This document shows, in pieces, positions 1-5,729 of a stretch of DNA of 11,428 nucleotides. The notes beneath the pieces are model-generated. The model saw only the letters and a list, made by a program, of their open reading frames with translations. It searched no databases and was not told the origin of the DNA. Each line of letters opens with the position of its first letter. Position 1 is the first letter of the stretch. The position numbers and the translations under genes were made by a program. Where the stretch lies: positions 435-11,862 of the forward strand of contig CAKXBD010000011.1 of NCBI GenBank assembly GCA_934871445.1. The letters are read 5' to 3'. The stretch comes from an uncultured bacterium (lineage in GTDB: Bacteria > Bacillota > Clostridia > Christensenellales > Borkfalkiaceae).

Positions 1-271
1 ACTGGATGGCGTCTTTGAAAGCCTTTCCTGCTTTGAACGCAGGTGCCTTAGATGCAGGGATATCAATATGCTCACCTGTTGCAGGATTCTTGCCAGTACG
101 GGCAGCACGTTCTTTGACCTCGAAAGAGCCGAAGCCCACCAGCTGTACTTTGTTGCCCGCCTTCAAAGTTTCGGTAACGGTAGCGACAAATGCGTCGTAA
201 GCGATAGCCGCATCCTTATTGGTGAAGCCCGCCTTTTCTGCCATAGCTTTGATAAATTCGCCTTTGTTCAT
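1..271 (-). CDS. hup: HU-family DNA-binding protein (C-terminus cut by window edge)
   Basis: Small basic nucleoid protein that binds and bends DNA as a dimer and compacts the chromosome. The visible 90 residues begin MNKGEFIKAMAEKAG and contain the family signature in the DNA-binding arm: GFGSFEVKERAARTGKNP followed by TGE. They end ...GKAFKDAIQ exactly at the window edge, so at most a residue or two and the stop are missing; HU proteins are usually about 90 residues. The start at 271 is supported by an AAAGGGG ribosome site just upstream and by alignment with the usual HU N-terminus. It is a single gene with its own near-consensus promoter at 322-350, as expected for an abundant protein. The HU family is certain; IHF-like naming is unlikely in this type of organism. 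Confidence 0.95.
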   Translation of the reverse strand, partial: MNKGEFIKAMAEKAGFTNKDAAIAYDAFVATVTETLKAGNKVQLVGFGSFEVKERAARTGKNPATGEHIDIPASKAPAFKAGKAFKDAIQ

Positions 272-321
272 AAGAGTTATCCCCTTTGGTTGAATTCTTA
301 AATTTTCATTTAAGTACTCTT

Positions 322-350
322 ATTATATCGTATTCCGGTGCAAAAGTCAA
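322..350 (-). promoter_or_regulatory. Promoter of the HU gene
   Basis: On the minus strand a -35 box TTGACT (345-350) and a perfect -10 box TATAAT (322-327) are separated by exactly 17 bases. It lies about 50 bases upstream of the HU start codon and matches the main housekeeping sigma factor consensus. Confidence 0.85.
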
Positions 351-450
351 GCGCAAGAAGGCAAAAGAAGCGCATTAAACCCTTGAAAACGAAAGAAAAT
401 TTGAAAATTACGGGTATAAAACGGTAAAAAATGGAAATAGAGGGGGAAAA

Positions 451-1491
451 TCAATGTTCGCTTGAAAAGAACCCCAATCCCAGAACTTGGGAGACTTGCG
501 TCATGACGGCGAAGGAGTTTGGATCTACCTCTTTGAGAATTTTGCGGAAGGTAGCGATTTGTCTGCGGTTGACGACGCAGACAAGCATAGCGTGCGTCTC
601 GCGGGTATACATGCCCGTAGCGGGGATAGAAGTGACGCCCCTTCCCAATTTGGAGATAATGGCGAGTGCCATTTCATCGGGCTTATCGGTAACGACGCGG
701 AATTCTATGGCGGAGTTAAACCCGTTCGTAATGGCGTCGTTGGTTTTGCTTTCGACGTACTGTTCGCACGCGGCCATAATGAGGGGAAGGATTTTTCCGA
801 CGGCATCGTCGGCGAGGTCCTTATAGACAAAGAAGGACGCCGCGATGACGACGCAGTTGAGCATGAATATCATCCAAGCGATAGAGGGTGCGGGGCGCTT
901 TCTTTGAACCATGACGGCGACAATATCCATACCGCCCGTGCTTCCGCCGATTTTGAAAGCGAAGCCTATGCTGGCGCCGATGCCGATACCGCCGGCCAAA
1001 GCGGCAAAAATTTTCTCGTCAAAGACGAGTCTGGGCATGCCGAGCTTTTCCATGAGCATGAGGAACAAAGTTTGTAACAATACATGGCTCAAAGTAAGTA
1101 CGGCGAATTTTTTCTTTACGAAAAAGAAGGAGAGGACGATCAGGGGAAAATTGATACAAAATACGGATATACTTTGAATGATTTTTCCGTGAGAAGCCTT
1201 TTCGAGGATAATGGCGATACCGGTGACGCCGCCGGTTGCGAAGTCGTTCGGCGCAATGAGGGAATAGGAGGAAATTGCGAGCAGGAACGCGGAAAGAGCG
1301 AGAATAAAAGCCGTTTTTACGATGTAGACGAGTTTGACTTTCCAATCGCCCTCGGGCAAAACTCCCTCTTTTGTCCGCACGCGCTTGGGCGGAAGGGGGA
1401 CTCCGTAATGATTATTGGGTTCGTCCGTTCCCTCGAAGGGGGCCTTTTGTTCGGGTATCTTTTCTTGTTTTTGTTCCTGATCCTGATCCAT
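451..1491 (-). CDS. YitT family membrane protein (DUF161 + DUF2179)
   Basis: Integral membrane protein of the YitT family; its substrate or function is not established. A hydrophilic N-terminal tail of about 55 residues, rich in Gln, Glu and Lys, precedes the membrane part. Several hydrophobic segments follow, for example around FILALSAFLLAISSYSLI and IIQSISVFCINFPLIVLSFF. Two family glycine motifs are visible: NDFATGGVTGIAI and IGGSTGGMDIVAV. The last 90 or so residues form a soluble domain matching DUF2179 (IEFRVVTDKPDEMALAIISK... RGVTSIPATGMYTRETHAMLV, seen in pieces). I chose the ATG at 1491, giving 346 residues, because AGAGGA lies 8 bases upstream; a GTG at 1512 in the same frame would add seven residues. 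No terminator is visible between its stop and the HU promoter, so readthrough into HU is possible. Confidence 0.9.
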   Translation of the reverse strand: MDQDQEQKQEKIPEQKAPFEGTDEPNNHYGVPLPPKRVRTKEGVLPEGDWKVKLVYIVKTAFILALSAFLLAISSYSLIAPNDFATGGVTGIAIILEKASHGKIIQSISVFCINFPLIVLSFFFVKKKFAVLTLSHVLLQTLFLMLMEKLGMPRLVFDEKIFAALAGGIGIGASIGFAFKIGGSTGGMDIVAVMVQRKRPAPSIAWMIFMLNCVVIAASFFVYKDLADDAVGKILPLIMAACEQYVESKTNDAITNGFNSAIEFRVVTDKPDEMALAIISKLGRGVTSIPATGMYTRETHAMLVCVVNRRQIATFRKILKEVDPNSFAVMTQVSQVLGLGFFSSEH

Positions 1492-1543
1492 AGTTAAATT
1501 CCTCTGCCTCACCGGGCGGTCGTATTATTTTATTGCGAGGTAT

Positions 1544-1572
1544 ATTTTAACACATTTCCCGAGTCGAATCAA
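1544..1572 (-). promoter_or_regulatory. Promoter of the YitT-family gene
   Basis: Minus-strand -35 box TTGATT (1567-1572) and -10 box TAAAAT (1544-1549) with a 17-base spacer, about 50 bases upstream of the chosen ATG at 1491. It falls where a promoter is needed, because the upstream gene (rplI) has its own terminator. Confidence 0.75.
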
Positions 1573-1754
1573 GCGGTTGAGCGGGGATAGCCGAAAATAT
1601 TTGTCGGCTCCTTCCGTTCAATCTCTTTCCCGCATGCGTCCGCACGGGTGTTTTTTGTTCAAGTTCCGTGCTCGTAAACATTCCGTGCGGAAGGCCTTGT
1701 TCATGCATTTTAGTTTATTCGTTGTTTTCCTCCCGCGGGCTTTTTCGCGAGCCT
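1573..1754. other. Intergenic stretch between YitT promoter and rplI terminator
   Basis: About 180 bases with no credible gene. It contains a 6-bp hairpin AGCCGA/TCGGCT (1589-1609) without a T-run. It also has a 9-bp inverted repeat, TCCGCACGG at 1639-1647 and CCGTGCGGA at 1683-1691, with 35 bases between the arms. A short open frame across this region has no ribosome site and no recognisable protein. Confidence 0.5.
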
Positions 1755-1755
1755 G

Positions 1756-1786
1756 AAAAAACTCCCTCCGTAAAATGCGGAGGGAG
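1756..1786 (-). terminator. Rho-independent terminator of rplI
   Basis: A perfect 9-bp stem (CTCCCTCCG at 1762-1770 with CGGAGGGAG at 1778-1786) and a 7-base loop begin 8 bases after the rplI stop codon. On the minus strand it is followed by six T residues (A-run at 1756-1761). Confidence 0.92.
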
Positions 1787-1793
1787 CTTCGAT

Positions 1794-2234
1794 TCAGATT
1801 GCGGCGACGTTGACTTTAATTTTTACGGAGATATTTTCCATCAGCCGGATTTCGGCGTCGAAAGTTCCCAAGGTTTTGACGGTATTCATCTGAATTTTCT
1901 TTTTGTCTATATCGAAGCCCTTTTCCGCGAGCGCAGCGGCGACCTGAGCGGAAGTGACGCTGCCGAACATTTTCCCGTTTTCTCCCACTTTGAGCCCAAT
2001 ATCCACGCTTTGGCCTTTGAGTTTTTCGGCGAGTTCTTTGGTCGCCTTAATTTCCTCTGCGCGGTGGAACTGTTCCGCGGCCTTTTTCTGATTGACTTCA
2101 TTTATACCGTTGACAGTGGCGGCTTCGGCGAGTCCCTTTTTGAATAGAAAATTTTTAGCGAAGCCGTCGGAGACTTCGATAATATCGCCTTTTTTGCCGC
2201 TGCCCTTTACGTCTGCTTTCAAAATTACCTTCAT
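1794..2234 (-). CDS. rplI: Large ribosomal subunit protein L9 (bL9)
   Basis: Component of the 50S ribosomal subunit, with an N-terminal rRNA-binding domain joined by a long helix to a C-terminal domain. The 146-residue product starts MKVILKADVKGSGKKGDIIEV and has the L9 signature region around VSDGFAKNFLFKKGLA. A Glu/Lys-rich central helix spans about residues 40-75, and a C-terminal domain contains GKMFGSVTSAQVAAAL. The length is normal for L9. The frame stays open upstream, but the start at 2234 is fixed by family alignment and an excellent AAAGGAGGA ribosome site 7 bases upstream. Unusually for many Bacillota, no rpsF, ssb, rpsR, DHH-phosphodiesterase or dnaB gene is adjacent. It stands alone with its own promoter and terminator. 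Confidence 0.97.
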   Translation of the reverse strand: MKVILKADVKGSGKKGDIIEVSDGFAKNFLFKKGLAEAATVNGINEVNQKKAAEQFHRAEEIKATKELAEKLKGQSVDIGLKVGENGKMFGSVTSAQVAAALAEKGFDIDKKKIQMNTVKTLGTFDAEIRLMENISVKIKVNVAAI

Positions 2235-2274
2235 ATTTTTGTCCTCCTTTTGCACGATAATCTGTTCAAGATAT

Positions 2275-2303
2275 ATTTTACAGGAAATTTGAGAAAAAGT
2301 CAA
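2275..2303 (-). promoter_or_regulatory. Promoter of rplI
   Basis: Minus-strand -35 box TTGACT (2298-2303) and -10 box TAAAAT (2275-2280) with a 17-base spacer, about 40 bases upstream of the rplI start codon. Confidence 0.8.
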
Positions 2304-2369
2304 TAGGAAAAGGGGAAAATGTGCATACTGATTATGCGTACGTAAAGTTACGCAAGGAGGATTAAAAAT

Positions 2370-2540
2370 ATGATGAACGAAAACAAAATGGATATCAACA
2401 CGAGCATCGGCTGCAACGTTACGGAATGTAAGTATAATCGCGCGGGCGATTATTGTACGCTTTCCAAGATTCACGTGGGTTGCGATTGTAATTGTGATTC
2501 CGAAAAATGCACCTGCTGCGATAGCTTCCAGCGTAAATAA
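2370..2540 (+). CDS. DUF1540 cysteine-rich small protein
   Basis: A 56-residue protein containing nine cysteines, at residues 15, 20, 29, 38, 40, 42, 47, 49 and 50. The pattern around IGCNVTECKYN, DYCTLSKIHVG and CTCCDSF matches the DUF1540 family, common in Clostridia and of unknown function. Clustered cysteines suggest metal binding, but this is inference. There is no signal peptide or membrane segment. A strong ribosome site (GGAGG, 2356-2360) sits 9 bases before the ATG at 2370; a second in-frame ATG follows directly and could also serve. It is divergent from rplI and shares the terminator at 2541-2578 with the convergent Nudix gene. I did not find a convincing housekeeping promoter for it; two short inverted repeats at 2323-2353 lie where one should be. 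Confidence 0.85.
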   Translation: MMNENKMDINTSIGCNVTECKYNRAGDYCTLSKIHVGCDCNCDSEKCTCCDSFQRK

Positions 2541-2578
2541 GAAAAAAGTATCCGCCGAATATTCGGCGGATATTTTTT
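2541..2578. terminator. Bidirectional terminator between DUF1540 gene and Nudix gene
   Basis: A perfect 24-base palindrome (TATCCGCCGAAT/ATTCGGCGGATA, 2549-2572) is flanked by an A-run at 2542-2547 and a T-run at 2573-2578. It therefore forms a hairpin plus U-tract on both strands. It starts just after the DUF1540 stop, and the Nudix stop codon overlaps the T-run, so it can end both convergent transcripts. Confidence 0.93.
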
Positions 2579-3071
2579 AGATTTTGCGTTTGAGTTCCTT
2601 GACTGCATTGATGAGGAAAAATTCGGCGGTGGTGCCTTTTCTGATGAGCTGTAAAGCCTCATCGGGCGTGCACCATCTGGCCTCGGTGATTTCGTCCTCG
2701 TTGATTTTGAGCGGTTTGTCCTCGACGATGACGATGAAGTTGAGCATCAGCACATCCTTTTTGGAATGGTATCTCGAAGACATGTATTTGCATTTGACGA
2801 CGTCGAGACCTAACTCCTCCTTAATTTCGCGGGGGACTGTTTTTTCGGCGTTTTCTCCCTTTTTGATGTAGCCTGCAAAGAGTATAAAATCGTCGTCCTC
2901 AACGTGTTTTGCGAGCAAAATTTTATCTTGGGCCCGATTGGTGACGACCATGGAGACCGCGACGTTAAATTGAGGAAATTTATACGCTTCGCATTTGTCG
3001 CAATAGGGAACGAGTCCCTCGTTTTCGCAGAATCTGAGGGTAAGTTTTTCACCGCATTGTTTACAATACAT
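2577..3071 (-). CDS. Nudix hydrolase with N-terminal zinc ribbon (NudC-like)
   Basis: Hydrolase expected to cleave a nucleoside diphosphate linked to another group; the substrate is not identifiable from sequence. The 164-residue protein has a four-cysteine zinc ribbon (C3-x2-C6 and C24-x2-C27), then a Nudix fold. Its Nudix box is complete at residues 67-89: G67, E73, and R81-E82-x2-E85-E86-x-G88, so the metal-binding glutamates are intact. The zinc-ribbon-plus-Nudix order resembles NAD(H) pyrophosphatase NudC, but the NudC substrate motif SQPWPFPxS is not present; the equivalent stretch reads SSRYHSKKDVLMLNF. It is also shorter than NudC, which is about 260 residues. A perfect ribosome site (AAAGGAGGA) precedes the ATG at 3071. 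It is transcribed divergently from purA. Confidence 0.9.
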   Translation of the reverse strand: MYCKQCGEKLTLRFCENEGLVPYCDKCEAYKFPQFNVAVSMVVTNRAQDKILLAKHVEDDDFILFAGYIKKGENAEKTVPREIKEELGLDVVKCKYMSSRYHSKKDVLMLNFIVIVEDKPLKINEDEITEARWCTPDEALQLIRKGTTAEFFLINAVKELKRKI

Positions 3072-3118
3072 AGGTATTCCTCCTTTGGGGGCGATGAGCC
3101 CTCGGTTATTTTCCTTAT

Positions 3119-3147
3119 ATAATAGCGCATTTTTTGAAATTTGTCAA
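3119..3147 (-). promoter_or_regulatory. Promoter of the Nudix gene
   Basis: Minus-strand consensus -35 TTGACA (3142-3147) and -10 TATTAT (3119-3124) with a 17-base spacer, about 50 bases upstream of the Nudix start. Confidence 0.85.
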
Positions 3148-3205
3148 GAGGGGGCGGAGAAAAAAATAATTTATGGCGGAAAAATTTTTTCAATGCGCCT
3201 ATGGC

Positions 3206-3234
3206 TTGACAGAATACAAAAAATGCAGTATAAT
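3206..3234 (+). promoter_or_regulatory. Promoter of purA
   Basis: Perfect consensus on the plus strand: TTGACA (3206-3211), 17-base spacer, TATAAT (3229-3234). Transcription should start near 3241, leaving an untranslated leader of about 115 bases before purA. The promoter is back to back with the Nudix promoter, with about 58 bases between the two -35 boxes. Confidence 0.92.
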
Positions 3235-3240
3235 AAAGCG

Positions 3241-3354
3241 TATGATTTATAGGCGGAGAAAGGGCATTTGACGAAAAGAAGGAGAATGCTCGGTTTTTTG
3301 CGTGTTTCATACGATTTATAACACACCGATAAAAAGCAAAAAGGAGATAAGGAA
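3241..3354 (+). other. purA untranslated leader
   Basis: A leader of about 115 bases with no match I can recognise to a purine riboswitch. It contains two near-identical copies of TAYGATTTATA (3241-3251 and 3310-3320) and a 12-codon open frame (3286-3321). The AAGGAG before that frame ends only 1 base from its ATG, too close for normal initiation. The real purA ribosome site AAGGAGA lies just before 3355. Confidence 0.5.
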
Positions 3355-4626
3355 ATGCTTACATCTATCTGCGGGATCAATTGGGGCGACGAAGGGAAGG
3401 GCCGAATGGTCGACCTTCTTTCCGAGCGGTTCGACGTCGTGTGCCGTTATCAGGGCGGGAACAACGCGGGGCATACGGTCATCAACGAGCGCGGGAAATT
3501 TGTCCTCAATCTTCTTCCTTCGGGGATTCTCCGCGAGAGCGTGGTCAACGTCATGGGGAACGGAATGGTCATTGACATCAAGCATCTTTGCGGGGAAATG
3601 CAGCGATTGAGAGAGGCGGGGATTTCGATTGGGCCCGAAAATCTCAAAATCAGCGACCGCGCGATCATCACGATGCCCTATCACGTATTGCAGGACTGTT
3701 TGGAGGAAGACCGTTTGGCGGGGAAGAAATTCGGCTCCACCCGCCGCGGAATAGCGCCCGTCTACGCGGATAAATATTTCAAGAAAGCGTTCCGCATGGG
3801 CGAGCTCTTGAATAAGGAGCTCCTCTATAAGCGGGTGAAGGATATCGTGGAGTGGAAGAATCTGACGATTGCGCGCGGTTACGGGGCGGAGCCGATCAAG
3901 GCGGAGGACATGATCGCCTATTTCGAGGAGTACGGCGCGCCGCTCAGGGAGTACATTTGCGACACGGGCGAATACCTGAACGAAGCGAACAAAGCGGGAA
4001 AAAATATCATGTTTGAAGCGCAGTTAGGGGCGCTTAGGGACATCGACTTCGGGATTTATCCCTATACGTCATCGTCGTCGACGATAGCGGCGTATGCGCC
4101 GATCGGAGCGGGGGTGCCGAATTTGCAGCTAGATAATTCCATCGGAATCATGAAGGCGTATTCGACTTGCGTAGGGGAAGGTCCGTTCACGGCGGAATAT
4201 TTCGGCGAGAAGGCGGAGAAGCTGAGAAAAGCGGGCGGCGAGTACGGCGCCGCGACGGGCAGACCGCGCCGCGTGGGGCCTTTCGACGTCGTGGCTTCGC
4301 GCTACGGTATACGCTGTCAGGGCGCGAAGGAAATCGCGCTCACGAAGCTGGACGTACTTTCGGGGTATGAAGAGATCGAGGTCTGCACGGAGTATCTCTT
4401 GAACGGCAAGAAGGTGGACGTATTCCCGTTCACGGACGTTTTGGACGAATGTAAACCCGTTTTCGAGACGTTGAAGGGCTGGAACACGGACATTTCCAAG
4501 TGCCGTAAAAAGGAAGATCTTCCCAAAGAAGCCCTCGAATATATCGCTTTTATCGAGAAAGCCTGCGATTGTCACATTAAATATGTATCCGTCGGAGCGG
4601 AACGCGACGCTTATATCGAGATGTAA
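3355..4626 (+). CDS. purA: Adenylosuccinate synthetase
   Basis: Cytosolic enzyme catalysing IMP + aspartate + GTP to adenylosuccinate + GDP + phosphate, the first committed step from IMP to AMP. At 423 residues it is close to the usual 430. Motifs in order: WGDEGKGRMVD (residues 10-20, GTP/IMP-site loop with catalytic D12), GGNNAGHT (34-41, catalytic H40), and GSTRRGIAPVYADK in the IMP-binding region. Then come DIDFGIYPYTSSSST, VGEGPFTAE, GRPRRVGPFD (aspartate/IMP-loop arginines) and LTKLDVLSG (guanine recognition, TKLD). Several positions differ from textbook sequences, for example GKGR for GKGK and GST for GTT, so this is a divergent but complete member. The start is set by AAGGAGA about 7 bases upstream. 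It has its own promoter at 3206-3234 and is followed 68 bases later by dapF. Confidence 0.97.
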   Translation: MLTSICGINWGDEGKGRMVDLLSERFDVVCRYQGGNNAGHTVINERGKFVLNLLPSGILRESVVNVMGNGMVIDIKHLCGEMQRLREAGISIGPENLKISDRAIITMPYHVLQDCLEEDRLAGKKFGSTRRGIAPVYADKYFKKAFRMGELLNKELLYKRVKDIVEWKNLTIARGYGAEPIKAEDMIAYFEEYGAPLREYICDTGEYLNEANKAGKNIMFEAQLGALRDIDFGIYPYTSSSSTIAAYAPIGAGVPNLQLDNSIGIMKAYSTCVGEGPFTAEYFGEKAEKLRKAGGEYGAATGRPRRVGPFDVVASRYGIRCQGAKEIALTKLDVLSGYEEIEVCTEYLLNGKKVDVFPFTDVLDECKPVFETLKGWNTDISKCRKKEDLPKEALEYIAFIEKACDCHIKYVSVGAERDAYIEM

Positions 4627-4631
4627 CGGTT

Positions 4632-4648
4632 TGTCGGAAGTGCCGACA
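4632..4648 (+). other. Short hairpin after purA
   Basis: TGTCGG/CCGACA stem with a 5-base loop, 5 bases after the purA stop. There is no T-run, so it is unlikely to be an efficient terminator. It could protect the 3' end or act as a weak pause site. Confidence 0.4.
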
Positions 4649-4694
4649 TATTCAAATTTATCCTATTTATCATAATATCGGGTTTTACTGTAAT

Positions 4695-5534
4695 ATGCTG
4701 AAAAAGTTTTATAAAATGCAGGGCATCGGAAACGACTATATCTATTTCGATTGTTTGGACGCGCCCTTTGAAGATCCTTCCGCGGCGGCGGTCAGGCTTT
4801 CCGACCGCCATTTCGGAATCGGCGGGGACGGAATCGTGCTGATTTGTCCCTCGGCGGTGGCGGACGCGAAAATGCGCATGTTCAATGCGGACGGCAGCGA
4901 AGGAAAGATGTGCGGAAACGCGATTCGCTGCGTCGGAAAGTATCTTTACGATTTCAAAAAGACGGATAAAACGCAGTTGAAAATAGAGACGCTCAGCGGG
5001 ATAAAGACGCTCTTTCTGTCCGTTTCGGACGGAGAGACGACCTCGGTTCGGGTGGACATGGGCGCCCCCGAGCTTGTGCCGAAAAAAATCCCCGTGCTTT
5101 CGGGAACATCCTTTCCCGTCGTGGGACGAGAGACGGAGATCGCGGGCGGGAAATATGCAATCACCTGCGTATCCATGGGCAACCCTCACTGCGTGGTATT
5201 TTCCGACCCCGACGCATGGGAAATCGAAAAGACGGGGCCGCTGTTTGAAAACGCTCCGATTTTCCCCGAGCGGACGAATACGGAATTTGTCAAAGTCCTC
5301 GGGAAAAACGAACTCAAAATGCGGGTTTGGGAGCGCGGCAGTGGCGAGACATGGGCCTGCGGCACGGGCGCATGCGCGGCGGCGGTCGCGGCGGTTCTGA
5401 ACGGTTACGCCGCGCGGAACGAAGATATTCTCGTCCGCCTTCGCGGCGGCGAGCTCGTCATTCGCTGGACGGAGGACACGGTATATATGACGGGTGCGGC
5501 GACGCTCGTGTTTACGGGCGAAGTCGAGGTCTGA
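4695..5534 (+). CDS. dapF: Diaminopimelate epimerase
   Basis: PLP-independent racemase that interconverts LL- and meso-diaminopimelate, the last step before meso-DAP is used for peptidoglycan or decarboxylated to lysine. At 279 residues the length is typical. Both catalytic cysteines are present: C73 in NADGSEGKMCGNAIRC and C222 in RGSGETWACGTGACA. Other family motifs are KMQGIGNDY at the N-terminus, FGIGGDGIV and SMGNPHCVVF. The ATG at 4695 gives the standard N-terminus, but no Shine-Dalgarno sequence is evident in front of it, unlike most genes in this window. A TTCAAA/TAATAT pair at 4651-4678 could start a transcript only about 10 bases before the ATG. With dapL downstream it forms two consecutive steps of the aminotransferase DAP pathway. 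Confidence 0.97.
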   Translation: MLKKFYKMQGIGNDYIYFDCLDAPFEDPSAAAVRLSDRHFGIGGDGIVLICPSAVADAKMRMFNADGSEGKMCGNAIRCVGKYLYDFKKTDKTQLKIETLSGIKTLFLSVSDGETTSVRVDMGAPELVPKKIPVLSGTSFPVVGRETEIAGGKYAITCVSMGNPHCVVFSDPDAWEIEKTGPLFENAPIFPERTNTEFVKVLGKNELKMRVWERGSGETWACGTGACAAAVAAVLNGYAARNEDILVRLRGGELVIRWTEDTVYMTGAATLVFTGEVEV

Positions 5535-5542
5535 AAAGTCGG

Positions 5543-5570
5543 GGATTGAAAAATATCCGTTTTTCAATCC
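5543..5570 (+). terminator. Strong hairpin after dapF (terminator-like, no T-run)
   Basis: A perfect 11-bp stem, GGATTGAAAAA (5543-5553) with TTTTTCAATCC (5560-5570), and a 6-base loop begin 8 bases after the dapF stop. The 3' arm itself starts with five T, but no T-run follows the stem, so it may be a leaky terminator or an mRNA-stabilising structure. A transcript from purA/dapF could still read on into pyrG. Confidence 0.5.
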
Positions 5571-5729
5571 GTTGTCGCACGCATTTTGCGTCAGATTGCG
5601 TTTTGTCGTCTATATGCATGTTTGTGCGTTTTTTGCGGAAATCCACGCGTTTCGCGTTTCGCGGCTTGCCCGAAACGGTTTCAAATAGGCAAATTCAAAG
5701 AAAAAATATACGGGAGCATAGAAAAAATC
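5571..5729 (+). other. dapF-pyrG intergenic / pyrG leader region
   Basis: About 160 bases without a gene. It is rich in TTTGCG/TGCGTTTT motifs, with a 5-bp hairpin ACGCA/TGCGT (5579-5591). CGCAC (5576-5580) can pair with GTGCG (5624-5628) directly before a six-T run (5629-5634), a possible weak terminator or attenuator. A GAAAC/GTTTC palindrome lies at 5672-5682. No convincing promoter boxes were found. The open frame running into pyrG from here is not coding, since CTP synthases begin at the MTKYIFVTGG methionine. Confidence 0.4.

Noticed and set aside
487..1497. Plus-strand open frames opposite the YitT gene.
   Set aside because: They are shadows of the YitT frame: acidic or low-complexity products without ribosome sites or domains.
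2235..2474. Upstream extension of rplI and a frame opposite the DUF1540 gene.
   Set aside because: The extension covers the rplI ribosome site and promoter and is antisense to the cysteine-rich gene. L9 starts at MKVILK.
3286..3321. Leader peptide MLGFLRVSYDL in front of purA.
   Set aside because: The preceding AAGGAG ends one base before its ATG, too close for normal initiation. The peptide has no run of regulatory codons and no terminator/antiterminator pair follows.
3241..3354. Purine riboswitch in the purA leader.
   Set aside because: The conserved core of the purine aptamer and its pairing elements are not found, and no terminator hairpin lies before the start codon.
5586..5729. Upstream extension of pyrG by 48 codons.
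   Set aside because: CTP synthases start at the MTKYIFVTGG methionine. The upstream part is Phe/Arg/Cys-rich with no similarity to the family and overlaps hairpin-forming DNA.
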